Of a stretch of 64,000 bases of DNA, positions 26,175 to 34,097 are shown piece by piece (position 1 is the stretch's first letter; every line of letters starts with the position of its first letter). The stretch is taken from the NCBI GenBank assembly GCA_905200615.1, contig CAJKLB010000002.1, forward strand, positions 1-64,000. Direction: 5' to 3'. The stretch comes from an uncultured Selenomonadales bacterium. Lineage in GTDB: Bacteria > Bacillota > Clostridia > Christensenellales > QALW01. The position numbers were made by a program, and so were the translations under genes. Below the pieces are notes generated by a model. That model did not search any database. It was not told the DNA's origin and worked only from the letters and a program-made list of their open reading frames with translations.

Positions 26175-26604
26175 CCACGGCGGCTTTGAATTAAAACAGC
26201 TGATTATTCAGCATTTGAGCAAAAACGGGTATGAGGTCAAGGATTTTGGCTGCTTTGACAGTACCAGTGTTGACTATCCAGATTATGCTTATCCTGTTGC
26301 TTGCGCGGTTGTAAGCGGCGCGGCGGAAAAAGGAATCCTGATTTGCGGTACCGGCATTGGAATGAGCATTGCCGCCAATAAAGTGAAAGGGATTCGTTGC
26401 GCTTTGTGCGGCGATACTTTCTCGGCACATGCAACGGCTGAGCATAATGACAGTAATGTTCTTGCCTTGGGCGCGCGTGTGGTCGGCCCCGGTTTGGCTT
26501 TGGATATTGTGGATACATGGTTGGGCGCTAAATTTATGGGCAAGCAGCATATCGCCAGAATTGAAAAAATTACAAAAATAGAAAATCAAGAATTTGGAAA
26601 GTAA
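26152..26604 (+). CDS. rpiB: Ribose-5-phosphate isomerase B
   Basis: This 150-residue enzyme interconverts ribose 5-phosphate and ribulose 5-phosphate in the pentose phosphate pathway. Its signature is IAIGCDHGGFELK at the N-terminus and the active-site ICGTGIGMSIAANK with the catalytic cysteine, followed by ALCGDTFSAHATAEHND. The ATG at 26152 is preferred because it gives the standard N-terminus and has GAGGAAAA upstream, although it lies inside the preceding gene. The RpiB/LacA/LacB family is shared, but RpiB is the best match. Confidence 0.92.
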   Translation: MKIAIGCDHGGFELKQLIIQHLSKNGYEVKDFGCFDSTSVDYPDYAYPVACAVVSGAAEKGILICGTGIGMSIAANKVKGIRCALCGDTFSAHATAEHNDSNVLALGARVVGPGLALDIVDTWLGAKFMGKQHIARIEKITKIENQEFGK

Positions 26605-26634
26605 GTATAATCTGTTTTTATTGTATGAAGAAGA

Positions 26635-26668
26635 AACGCCGGGCATTTATGCTCGGCGTTCTTTCTCT
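26635..26668. terminator. Bidirectional terminator between rpiB and rsiV
   Basis: AACGCCGGGCA-TTTA-TGCTCGGCGTT is followed by CTTTCTCTT on the plus strand and by TTCTTCTT on the minus strand. It separates two convergent units. Confidence 0.78.
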
Positions 26669-27537
26669 TATCGGTTTCCCTCATATAGCTCAAGGGGAAT
26701 TATAAACTCGGGATATCCCATAGAACCAGGGGCTACTTCATATTTATTAAATACAATAACCAGATCATTATTTTCATTAAAATAAAAGTTTTGATCCGGT
26801 GCTATTTCATAGAAGCCCCAAAAAGTTTTATCATCGGAATACATCCAATAAATAATATTTTCGTTTTTTTCCATTTGTTCGGCCATTTGTTTTTTGATAT
26901 TTTCGCTGAAGACCGTGACATAATCAAAACCGGGGACAAAGAGATTGGATAAGGATACGATTTCCCCCCGCTTTTTATCAATATGGTAGTATCGATAAGC
27001 ATTTCCGCCGGTGCCTGCGCTTTCCGCAATTGTGATTTTTAAGGTAAACCATTCGGAAGTATTGGTAATAATGTCATAATCAATGTACAGGTCAAAATGG
27101 GAATCCGGTAAGTCTTGAGCGTTTTGGCGGAATTCTTCAATGGCCATATCCGTTAATTTTTTTATATCCGCATTTAAAGCATCGACAGAATCCTGATAAT
27201 CTCCGTCTGCCTCAATTTGAGGAATTTGTATGTTTTCCGCATGATTCTCATCTTGTTTTTCATATTTATAAACGGTAATGACGCGTACAATTTTTTCAAT
27301 TACGGGAATATCCTGCATCGCATAGGCAATATCCTGATTTATATTCGGTAAAATGCAGAAAGCCAGAATCAGAAGTACTGCCGTTAAACGAAGACCGATA
27401 GTGAAAAAGTGAGGTCTTCGTTTTATACTGTTTTGAATCCAGGATACCGTAGCGTCAAAACGAGAAGAAGTCTGCGGAGGAATTGAGATTTTTTCTTTTT
27501 TTAAAAGACGACGGATCTTTCTATCTTCTTTATTCAT
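26668..27537 (-). CDS. rsiV: RsiV-like anti-sigma factor (DUF4179/DUF3298)
   Basis: This 289-residue protein has a basic cytoplasmic N-terminus (about 1-45), one membrane helix (about 46-64), a likely signal-peptidase-type region (INQDIAYAMQDIPVIEKIV) and an extracellular DUF3298 domain (about 100-289). In B. subtilis RsiV binds lysozyme directly through DUF3298 and is then cleaved, freeing SigV. Here YAMQDIPVIEKIVRVITV matches the RsiV-type juxtamembrane region. It overlaps the ECF sigma gene by four bases. Lysozyme sensing is inferred from the family and not shown by sequence. Confidence 0.86.
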   Translation of the reverse strand: MNKEDRKIRRLLKKEKISIPPQTSSRFDATVSWIQNSIKRRPHFFTIGLRLTAVLLILAFCILPNINQDIAYAMQDIPVIEKIVRVITVYKYEKQDENHAENIQIPQIEADGDYQDSVDALNADIKKLTDMAIEEFRQNAQDLPDSHFDLYIDYDIITNTSEWFTLKITIAESAGTGGNAYRYYHIDKKRGEIVSLSNLFVPGFDYVTVFSENIKKQMAEQMEKNENIIYWMYSDDKTFWGFYEIAPDQNFYFNENNDLVIVFNKYEVAPGSMGYPEFIIPLELYEGNR

Positions 27538-28031
27538 AAAAGCTCCTCTTTTTCTAAAATATTCCGAAGCATTTTTCGTGCTCTTGAAAGCTGCTGCTTT
27601 ACCGCGTCTGTTGTGGTTCCTAAAACTTTTGCAATATCTTTTACCGCCATGCTTTCATAATAATATAAGATAATAACGGTACGATATTTTAGTTCCAGCG
27701 CCAGTACGCTTTCCCAAAGTTCTGTTTTTTGCTCTGTAGTTCTGTCTTGCACGAAAGACAGCGATGCTTCATCTTCTTCAATATCTAATGTATACATTCT
27801 TTTCTTTAGTATTTTATAACATTCATTGGTTAATATTTTTAATATCCAGGGTTTGAATTTATCAAAAAACCTTAAATCATTCAAATGAGTGTAAGCTAAG
27901 ATCAATGCGTTTTGCATGGCGTCTTCGGCATCTTCCTTATTTCTCAGAATTCCCATAGCCGTCAAATACATACTGTTTTTTGTTTCATTCATTTTTTGAC
28001 AAAACCATATGGTTTTCTGTTCACTCAGCAT
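27534..28031 (-). CDS. sigV: ECF RNA polymerase sigma factor, SigV-like
   Basis: This 165-residue sigma-70 family protein has regions sigma 2 (NKEDAEDAMQNALILAYTHL) and sigma 4 (YYYESMAVKDIAKVLGTTTD, VKQQLSRARKMLRN), the normal length for ECF factors. GGAGGAGCGCA lies right before the ATG at 28031; the longer open frame upstream overlaps the SGNH gene and has no homology. It overlaps the RsiV gene by four bases, the arrangement expected of a sigma factor and its inhibitor. An ECF-type promoter lies before the first gene of this operon, suggesting autoregulation. Confidence 0.9.
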   Translation of the reverse strand: MLSEQKTIWFCQKMNETKNSMYLTAMGILRNKEDAEDAMQNALILAYTHLNDLRFFDKFKPWILKILTNECYKILKKRMYTLDIEEDEASLSFVQDRTTEQKTELWESVLALELKYRTVIILYYYESMAVKDIAKVLGTTTDAVKQQLSRARKMLRNILEKEELL

Positions 28032-28087
28032 TGCGCTCCTCCGGGATAAAATTGGGTAATTTCTTTCTTTTGTTTGAAGCGGGAATA

Positions 28088-28933
28088 TTATAGTACAACA
28101 GCCTTTGTACAAAGCCATTCACGCCAATTGCTATAATATTTTCCTAAAATATGTGAATTATCTGCGGTATATTTGGCGGCTAAATTGCCGTTTTCATCAT
28201 CAAACAGAGGATTTACATCAATGTAAAAAACGGTTTTTTGGTCAGCAAATTGAGAAATCTCTTGATTCAATGTATTGATATTTGTATTATTGAAAACCGG
28301 GTCGGAGTCCGATCTGCTTTGTGAAACATGTAAATTCGCTTCAATAAAAAGGATGGCTTGTGGCTGATAACTTTTTATTTTTTTAATTAATTCCCCGTAT
28401 TTTTTTACTGTGGCAGACATTTTGTATCCTAATTCATTAATTCCAAGCATTACATATATTTTTCCGTATTTTTTACTGGTCATCAAGGTGTCAAAGGTTG
28501 TTTTTCCCATTCCCGGAACAGAAACTTTTTCGGTAGTAATATTATACACGCTCATTCCTGTAGTGGCAAAAAAGGTGGCCCCTTCAATATTTCCGTATTC
28601 GGAAAGTCCAACCGTTCTGGAATCTCCGATAAAGAGCGCGTCCTCAAAATATCCGGCGGGCGCATTCACAAAAGGATCTTGTGCTGCCGGTGGAGTCGTA
28701 GGCTTCTCGGAAGGAGCGTCATCATCTGAAGAAACAGGGGATTCCGATTCATTGGGTGCCGCGGGAGAAGGGGTAAGCTCCGGGGTTTGTGTTTGCAAAA
28801 AGTTCTCTGTGGGTAGGGGCAGTGTGGCTTGGGAATTTTGCTGCTTTTTTATTTTATTAAGTGTAACAATAAATACGGCTAAAAGCGTGATTACGATAAT
28901 TCCGGACAATATGTTGATAATCAATTTTTTCAT
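28088..28933 (-). CDS. Secreted SGNH hydrolase-like protein, probable O-acetylation partner
   Basis: This 281-residue protein has an N-terminal membrane anchor (about 5-25), a Pro/Ser/Thr-rich linker (about 35-92) and an SGNH domain. The nucleophile is in LFIGDSRTVGL (Ser 105), an Asn block is in VMLGINELG, and a probable catalytic pair is in ADNSHIL near residue 260. The spacing and linker resemble extracellular acyl-transferring SGNH domains such as that of OatA or PatB. Its gene lies between an MBOAT acyltransferase and an ECF sigma factor, which supports a role in O-acetylating an envelope polymer. Esterase activity is the alternative. Confidence 0.8.
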   Translation of the reverse strand: MKKLIINILSGIIVITLLAVFIVTLNKIKKQQNSQATLPLPTENFLQTQTPELTPSPAAPNESESPVSSDDDAPSEKPTTPPAAQDPFVNAPAGYFEDALFIGDSRTVGLSEYGNIEGATFFATTGMSVYNITTEKVSVPGMGKTTFDTLMTSKKYGKIYVMLGINELGYKMSATVKKYGELIKKIKSYQPQAILFIEANLHVSQSRSDSDPVFNNTNINTLNQEISQFADQKTVFYIDVNPLFDDENGNLAAKYTADNSHILGKYYSNWREWLCTKAVVL

Positions 28934-28947
28934 ATAAGATTTTCCTC

Positions 28948-30354
28948 CTAAAAACGAAAATATAAAAATGGATCGTTAAAGCCTTTATATAAACAGAATA
29001 CCGATAAGGCAAATATTCCTGCAAGAATCGGAATCATTATGTAGTGATTTTGAATCTTGTTATAAATTTTTACAGGAATTCTGGTACAACAAATAAAACC
29101 TATGATAAGTAAAACACCGTATGTTTTTCCGTATTTTATATAATCAAGCGCATAGATATATTCTCCGCCGATGTTAAAAAGTCTTCCGGCATAGATTGCT
29201 AATTGATCCAGATTGTCTACGGCAAAAAGCAGCCATGACAGGGGGATCATCAAAAGCATATATAGATGCCCGAATACAGGGAAGCGATACAGGATTTTTC
29301 CTAAGCCTATTTTTTCGCCGGCAATCAAAAGGTAAAGAAATAATCCCCACAGAACAAAGTTCCAAGATGCGCCGTGCCAAAATCCGGTAAGAAGCCAAAC
29401 CACAAGCAAATTCAAAAAGGTTCGGACGGTTCCTTTCCGGTTGCCTCCTAAAGGAATGTATACGTATTCTTTGAACCAATTTCCTAAGGTTATATGCCAT
29501 CTTCTCCAAAACTCTGTCATAGAAAGAGAAACATACGGAGTATCAAAATTCTTCGGCAAATGAAAGCCTATCATTTGTCCTAATCCCATAGCCATTAAGG
29601 AATATCCGAAAAAATCGAAGTATATCTGCATGCTGAAGGCAATAATTCCCATCCAGGCAAGCGGCACGGAAATGCTTTCATAACCGATGGCTTGAATATC
29701 CCGCCATAGATTGCCTATTTGATTTGCCAAGATCACTTTTAAACCTAACCCTATAATAAAGAGTTTTATACCGGTTAAAAAAGTGTTGATTGTATGCTTT
29801 CGCTCGTTCAATTCTTTGGCAATATCCGGATATCGGACAATGGGACCGGCAATCAGCTGGGGAAACAGCAAAATATATATCGCTACTTTTAGTAAAGATT
29901 TTTCCGGAGTCATTCGTTTTTGATAGATATCTATCAAGTAGGAGGCGGCTTGGAACGTATAGAAGCTGATTCCGATCGGAAGAATTAAATTCGCTAACGG
30001 CAGCTGAAATGCTGTTTCCGGAGCAAGCAGATTAAGGATTCGATTGATATTTTCAGCAAAAAAGTCTGTATATTTAAAAACGAATAGATAACCGAAATTA
30101 TAAAAAAGTCCGCTTAAAAAGAATACTTTTCGGTATTTGCTGTACTTGTCTATGCATAGACCCAGAAGATAATTTATAATAATTGAAAGAATGATGAGAA
30201 GAATATAAAAAGGTTGCTCGATAGCGCCGTACGCATAAAAAGCAAGACTGAAAATAAGTACGCAAAAATTTTTGATTTTTTGTGTGGATAGATAATAAGA
30301 CAGAAGGAACAAAGGCAGAAATATAAAAATAAATGTCAAACTGCTGAATACCAT
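28948..30354 (-). CDS. MBOAT family O-acyltransferase
   Basis: This 468-residue membrane-bound O-acyltransferase has about 10-11 helices. It carries the MBOAT signatures FWRRWHITLGNWFKEYVYI, PLGGNR and LLTGFWHGASWNFVLWG with the invariant His. AlgI, DltB and PatA belong to this family and move acetyl or alanyl groups to the outer face for attachment to alginate, teichoic acid or peptidoglycan. It heads the operon MBOAT-SGNH-sigma-RsiV. AGGAACAAA precedes the ATG. By context it supplies acetyl groups to the SGNH protein next to it. The polymer is unknown, with peptidoglycan or a wall polysaccharide favoured. Confidence 0.9.
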   Translation of the reverse strand: MVFSSLTFIFIFLPLFLLSYYLSTQKIKNFCVLIFSLAFYAYGAIEQPFYILLIILSIIINYLLGLCIDKYSKYRKVFFLSGLFYNFGYLFVFKYTDFFAENINRILNLLAPETAFQLPLANLILPIGISFYTFQAASYLIDIYQKRMTPEKSLLKVAIYILLFPQLIAGPIVRYPDIAKELNERKHTINTFLTGIKLFIIGLGLKVILANQIGNLWRDIQAIGYESISVPLAWMGIIAFSMQIYFDFFGYSLMAMGLGQMIGFHLPKNFDTPYVSLSMTEFWRRWHITLGNWFKEYVYIPLGGNRKGTVRTFLNLLVVWLLTGFWHGASWNFVLWGLFLYLLIAGEKIGLGKILYRFPVFGHLYMLLMIPLSWLLFAVDNLDQLAIYAGRLFNIGGEYIYALDYIKYGKTYGVLLIIGFICCTRIPVKIYNKIQNHYIMIPILAGIFALSVFCLYKGFNDPFLYFRF

Positions 30355-30394
30355 TTTTTGTTCCTCCGTAATTTTTATTCTCTGTAACTATAGA

Positions 30395-30419
30395 TAGACG
30401 TATCACGGAAAAGGTGACA
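30395..30419 (-). promoter_or_regulatory. ECF-type promoter of the MBOAT-sigV-rsiV operon
   Basis: On the minus strand TGTCACC, then a 12-base gap and CGTCTA are read 40-65 bases before the MBOAT start. The CGTC -10 core is typical of SigV/SigW-type ECF factors. The -35 TGTCACC resembles motifs I recall for clostridial ECF groups, but the 12-base gap is shorter than the Bacillus AAC-N16-CGTC form. Confidence 0.5.
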
Positions 30420-30493
30420 AAAAATTTTTCTGTTTTAAAAAATTTTTTATTGGTCCATTCGATGCGGTGTTTATTCAAAAGGATAGAGGAGAT

Positions 30494-30517
30494 AAAAACG
30501 CTTTAAATTTTTAAGCG
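30494..30517 (-). terminator. Terminator of the first ABC exporter operon
   Basis: On the minus strand CGCTT-AAAAATTTA-AAGCG is followed by TTTTT, directly after the exporter gene end. Confidence 0.6.
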
Positions 30518-30519
30518 CT

Positions 30520-32253
30520 TTAACTCTCTTCAAACTGACTGTTATAAAGCTGTGCGTAAAAGCCGCCTTTTTTCAGTAATTGGCTGTGCGTACCTTGCTC
30601 TATAATATTGCCTGCCCGCATTACCAGAATGATATCGGCATTTTGTATGGTAGAAAGTCTATGCGCTACAATAAAGCTGGTTCGGTCTTGCATAAGCTGC
30701 TGAAAAGCGGCTTGTATTTTTTGTTCGGTGCGAGTGTCGATGGAAGACGTAGCTTCATCGAGAATGAGCATCGGCGGAAGACACAGCATAATGCGCGCGA
30801 TACATAAAAGTTGCTTTTGTCCCTGTGAAAGACCGGCGCCGTCTTCAGAAAGAACGGTATTATATCCCTGCGGCAGACGACGGATAAAACTGTGCGCATG
30901 GGCTGCTTTTGCCGCGGCAATGATTTCTTCTTCCGCGGCGTCGGGACGGCCAAAGGAGATGTTTTCCCGTACCGTTGCTTCCCGCAGCCAAGTTTCCTGT
31001 AAAACCATTCCGTAATTTTTTCGTAAAGAGCTTCTTGTGACTTGGCGAATATCCTCCTGTTCTACGCGGATACTGCCGCTGTTTACATCATAAAAGCGCA
31101 TTAAAAGGTTGATCAGCGTAGTTTTGCCGCATCCGGTGGGACCTACGATCGCAATACGCTGTCCGGGCTGTACGGTTAAGTTGAAATTGCGGATCAGTGG
31201 CTTTTCTTTCACATAAGAAAAGCTTACGTTATCGATTTCCACATTTCCTTTTGCAATTCCCAAATTCCGGTTTTCCTCCGGAACTTCAGAAGGTTCCTGG
31301 ATTAGTTCAAAAATTCTTGCGGCACAGGCAAACGCATTTTGCAATTCGGTTACTACGCCGGAAATTTCATTAAACGGTTTGGTATATTGATTCGCATAGC
31401 TTAAAAAACAGGAGAGACCACCTACAGTAATTCCCCCGGAGATTGCGCTTAATGCGCCGAATAAGCCAACGCATGCGTAAACAACACTGTTGACAAAACG
31501 TGTGGAAGGATTGGTCAATGAAGAAAAAAATGTAGCTTGCAGCGAATGTTTTGCTAATTTTTCATTGATTTGATAAAATTCTTTTACGGTTTGTTCTTCT
31601 CGGGAAAATGCTTTTACGACTTTCGCACCTTCAATCATTTCATCAATATAGGCCGTTTGTTCCGCACGGGCTTCGGATTGTCTTTTAAACATGGAATAGG
31701 TTCGCTTGGCGATAAAATTAGCGATAAACAAAGAAAGAGGGGTCAAAATGACTACCGCAAGTGCAATTTTCCAATTTAAAAAAAGCATAAAGCCCAAAGT
31801 GGCGGCAATAGTAACGATACCGGTGAAAAGTTGGGTGAACCCCATCAGCAAACCGTCGGCAAATTGGTCAGCGTCGGCAATTATACGGCTGACCGTTTCC
31901 CCGGAAGGGTGTGTATCCATATACTTTAACGGAAGAGTTTGCAGTTTTTGAAAGGCCTCGGTACGAATATCGCGTACAACGCCGTAGGTAATACGATTGT
32001 TTATTATATTCATGCACCATTGCAAAAGAGCGGTGATAGCGGTTAAGATTCCTATACGCGCTAAAAGCGAGAAAACGGTTTTGAAATCCACTCGGTTTGG
32101 GCCGAGAATACAATCGATAGCGTCACCGATTATAATGGGAATATACAGGGTAAAAAGTACCGTTATGGCGGCCAGCAGGATGGAAAGCAACATGAAATAA
32201 CGGTATTTTCCGATATATTTCAGTATTTTCTTTAACGTATGATTCTTTTTCAT
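30520..32253 (-). CDS. ABC exporter half-transporter (catalytic NBD)
   Basis: This 577-residue protein has six transmembrane helices (about 15-310) and one ATP-binding domain (about 335-575). The Walker A is GPTGCGKTT, the signature is LSQGQKQ (not LSGGQ), and Walker B is MLILDEATSS with the catalytic Glu. It overlaps the previous gene by four bases, so the two form a heterodimer. The normal Walker B here pairs with the normal LSGGQ of the partner, giving one active site. Multidrug, peptide or lipid export is possible; nothing in sequence fixes the substrate. Confidence 0.9.
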   Translation of the reverse strand: MKKNHTLKKILKYIGKYRYFMLLSILLAAITVLFTLYIPIIIGDAIDCILGPNRVDFKTVFSLLARIGILTAITALLQWCMNIINNRITYGVVRDIRTEAFQKLQTLPLKYMDTHPSGETVSRIIADADQFADGLLMGFTQLFTGIVTIAATLGFMLFLNWKIALAVVILTPLSLFIANFIAKRTYSMFKRQSEARAEQTAYIDEMIEGAKVVKAFSREEQTVKEFYQINEKLAKHSLQATFFSSLTNPSTRFVNSVVYACVGLFGALSAISGGITVGGLSCFLSYANQYTKPFNEISGVVTELQNAFACAARIFELIQEPSEVPEENRNLGIAKGNVEIDNVSFSYVKEKPLIRNFNLTVQPGQRIAIVGPTGCGKTTLINLLMRFYDVNSGSIRVEQEDIRQVTRSSLRKNYGMVLQETWLREATVRENISFGRPDAAEEEIIAAAKAAHAHSFIRRLPQGYNTVLSEDGAGLSQGQKQLLCIARIMLCLPPMLILDEATSSIDTRTEQKIQAAFQQLMQDRTSFIVAHRLSTIQNADIILVMRAGNIIEQGTHSQLLKKGGFYAQLYNSQFEES

Positions 32254-33974
32254 GCTTCTTTACCCTCCTTTATTTGGGAATTGTAGATTTCCCTGTACAG
32301 AGGAGATTTCCGCAGCAGGTTTTCATGATTGCCTATGGCGATAAGCTGTCCGTCATCCATTACCAGAATTTTATCCGCATGGCGCAAAGAAGCGGTGCGC
32401 TGAGATACAATGAACACCGTTGTGTCGGTTAATTCTTTTAATGCCCGGCGCAGAGCGGCATCGGTGGCATAGTCCAGGGCAGAGGCACTGTCGTCTAAAA
32501 TAAGAATACGGGGCTTTTTTACCAAGGCGCGGGCGATGGTCAGACGCTGGCGCTGTCCGCCGGAAAGATTGCGGCCGTTTTGCTCAATCATAGCATCTAA
32601 TCCGCTCTCTTTTTGTTGAATGATTTCCAGGGCCTGCGCTGTTTTTGCGGCGGCAAGAAGTTCTTCATCGGTGGCCTGTGGATTTCCCCAAAGCAAGTTC
32701 TCCCGTATCGTTCCTTTAAATAACCGGCTGTGCTGGGGAACAATACCGATTTTTTTCCGCAACGCGTCAAAGGCATAGGTTTTTACGTCCGCACCCAGTA
32801 CTTTAACGGTTCCTTCCGTAGCATCGTAAAATCGCGGAATTAAATTGATAATACTGGTTTTTCCCGATCCGGTTCCGCCAATGATTCCTATCGTTTCCCC
32901 CTGCTGCGCCTGAAAACTGATATGGGCGATAGAAGGTTCCTGATTGTTGCCGTAACATAGAGCAACATTTTCAAACTCCACCGCGGGAGCGCTTTTTTCA
33001 GAGGGATCGCCTTGGCCTTGCTGCTGGGATGTTTCTGTTTCCAGCATCGCTTGAATGCGGTTTCCGCAAGCCACGGATTTTGTAATATTAATAATCAGAT
33101 TGGCCAGTTTGATCAGTTCGGTTAAAATTTGTGCCATATAGTTATATAGCGCGATTAAAGCGCCCTGCGTGATAATTCCCGTGTCTACCCGAATCGCGCC
33201 ATTCCATATAAGAAAGATAATAGCCAGATTGATGATGACATAGGTAAGGGGATTTAAAAGCCCGGAGATTCTTCCGGTAAAGATTTGGGTTCGGGTTAGT
33301 TGATGATTACGATGCTGAAACCGTGCAATTTCATCGCTTTCTTTACAAAACGCTCGGATTACTCTTACACCATTCAGCGTTTCGCGAGTAGCCGAAAGGA
33401 CACTGTCCAGTTTTATTTGCACTTTTCGGTACATGGGAATACAGATCAGCATAATCGTAAAGATTACAGCCGCCAAAATGGGAATTGCCACGGCAAAGAT
33501 AAGCGCCAGACGAGTATTGATGGTAAAAGCCATAAGCATGGAGCCGAAGACGACAAAGGGAGAACGCAGTAATAAACGCAGAGTAAGATTCAGCCCGTTT
33601 TGTACCTGATTCATATCGCTGGTCAAACGCGTTATCATTGTAGAGGTTCCCAGTGTGTCTAATTCCGTATAGGAAAAGCTTTGAATATGCTGAAAAAGCA
33701 CAAAGCGTACCTGTTTTACAAAACCGACTGAGGCTTTGGCCGCGAAATATTGCGCTGTTATAGAGAAAGCAAGCCCTACTGCGCCGAAGAGTACCAGTAA
33801 AAGACACATGCGCAGAATATAGGGTTTGCCAGCGGTGCCGTTGATACCGTAATCGATGATTGCCGAGATTACCAGGGGAACCAAAAGCTCCAGTGTGGCC
33901 TCCAAAAGCTTAAGCAAAGGACCTAAAATGCTTTCCTTTTTATACATTTTTAAATATTTCAGCAATTTAAACAT
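32250..33974 (-). CDS. ABC exporter half-transporter (degenerate NBD)
   Basis: This 574-residue partner has six helices and an ATP-binding domain with Walker A GGTGSGKTS, signature LSGGQRQ and Walker B ILILDDSASA, where Asp replaces the catalytic Glu. That is the pattern of heterodimeric exporters such as TM287/288: its Walker site and the other subunit's altered LSQGQ form a degenerate site. It is the first gene of the pair and starts 124 bases after fhs, separated by a weak terminator. Confidence 0.9.
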   Translation of the reverse strand: MFKLLKYLKMYKKESILGPLLKLLEATLELLVPLVISAIIDYGINGTAGKPYILRMCLLLVLFGAVGLAFSITAQYFAAKASVGFVKQVRFVLFQHIQSFSYTELDTLGTSTMITRLTSDMNQVQNGLNLTLRLLLRSPFVVFGSMLMAFTINTRLALIFAVAIPILAAVIFTIMLICIPMYRKVQIKLDSVLSATRETLNGVRVIRAFCKESDEIARFQHRNHQLTRTQIFTGRISGLLNPLTYVIINLAIIFLIWNGAIRVDTGIITQGALIALYNYMAQILTELIKLANLIINITKSVACGNRIQAMLETETSQQQGQGDPSEKSAPAVEFENVALCYGNNQEPSIAHISFQAQQGETIGIIGGTGSGKTSIINLIPRFYDATEGTVKVLGADVKTYAFDALRKKIGIVPQHSRLFKGTIRENLLWGNPQATDEELLAAAKTAQALEIIQQKESGLDAMIEQNGRNLSGGQRQRLTIARALVKKPRILILDDSASALDYATDAALRRALKELTDTTVFIVSQRTASLRHADKILVMDDGQLIAIGNHENLLRKSPLYREIYNSQIKEGKEA

Positions 33975-33990
33975 CGTGCATAAACCTCAT

Positions 33991-34036
33991 AAAAAAAGCA
34001 GGCAATTCCCGTGTTAAAAATATGAGTAATACCTGC
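33991..34036 (-). terminator. Possible terminator after fhs
   Basis: On the minus strand GCAGG and CCTGC bracket a partly paired loop and are followed by seven T residues. The stem is imperfect. Confidence 0.45.
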
Positions 34037-34097
34037 TGCTTCTCTTTTATTATTATATGTGCATATATGAATGAAATTTATTTTCCGTATTTTTTAT

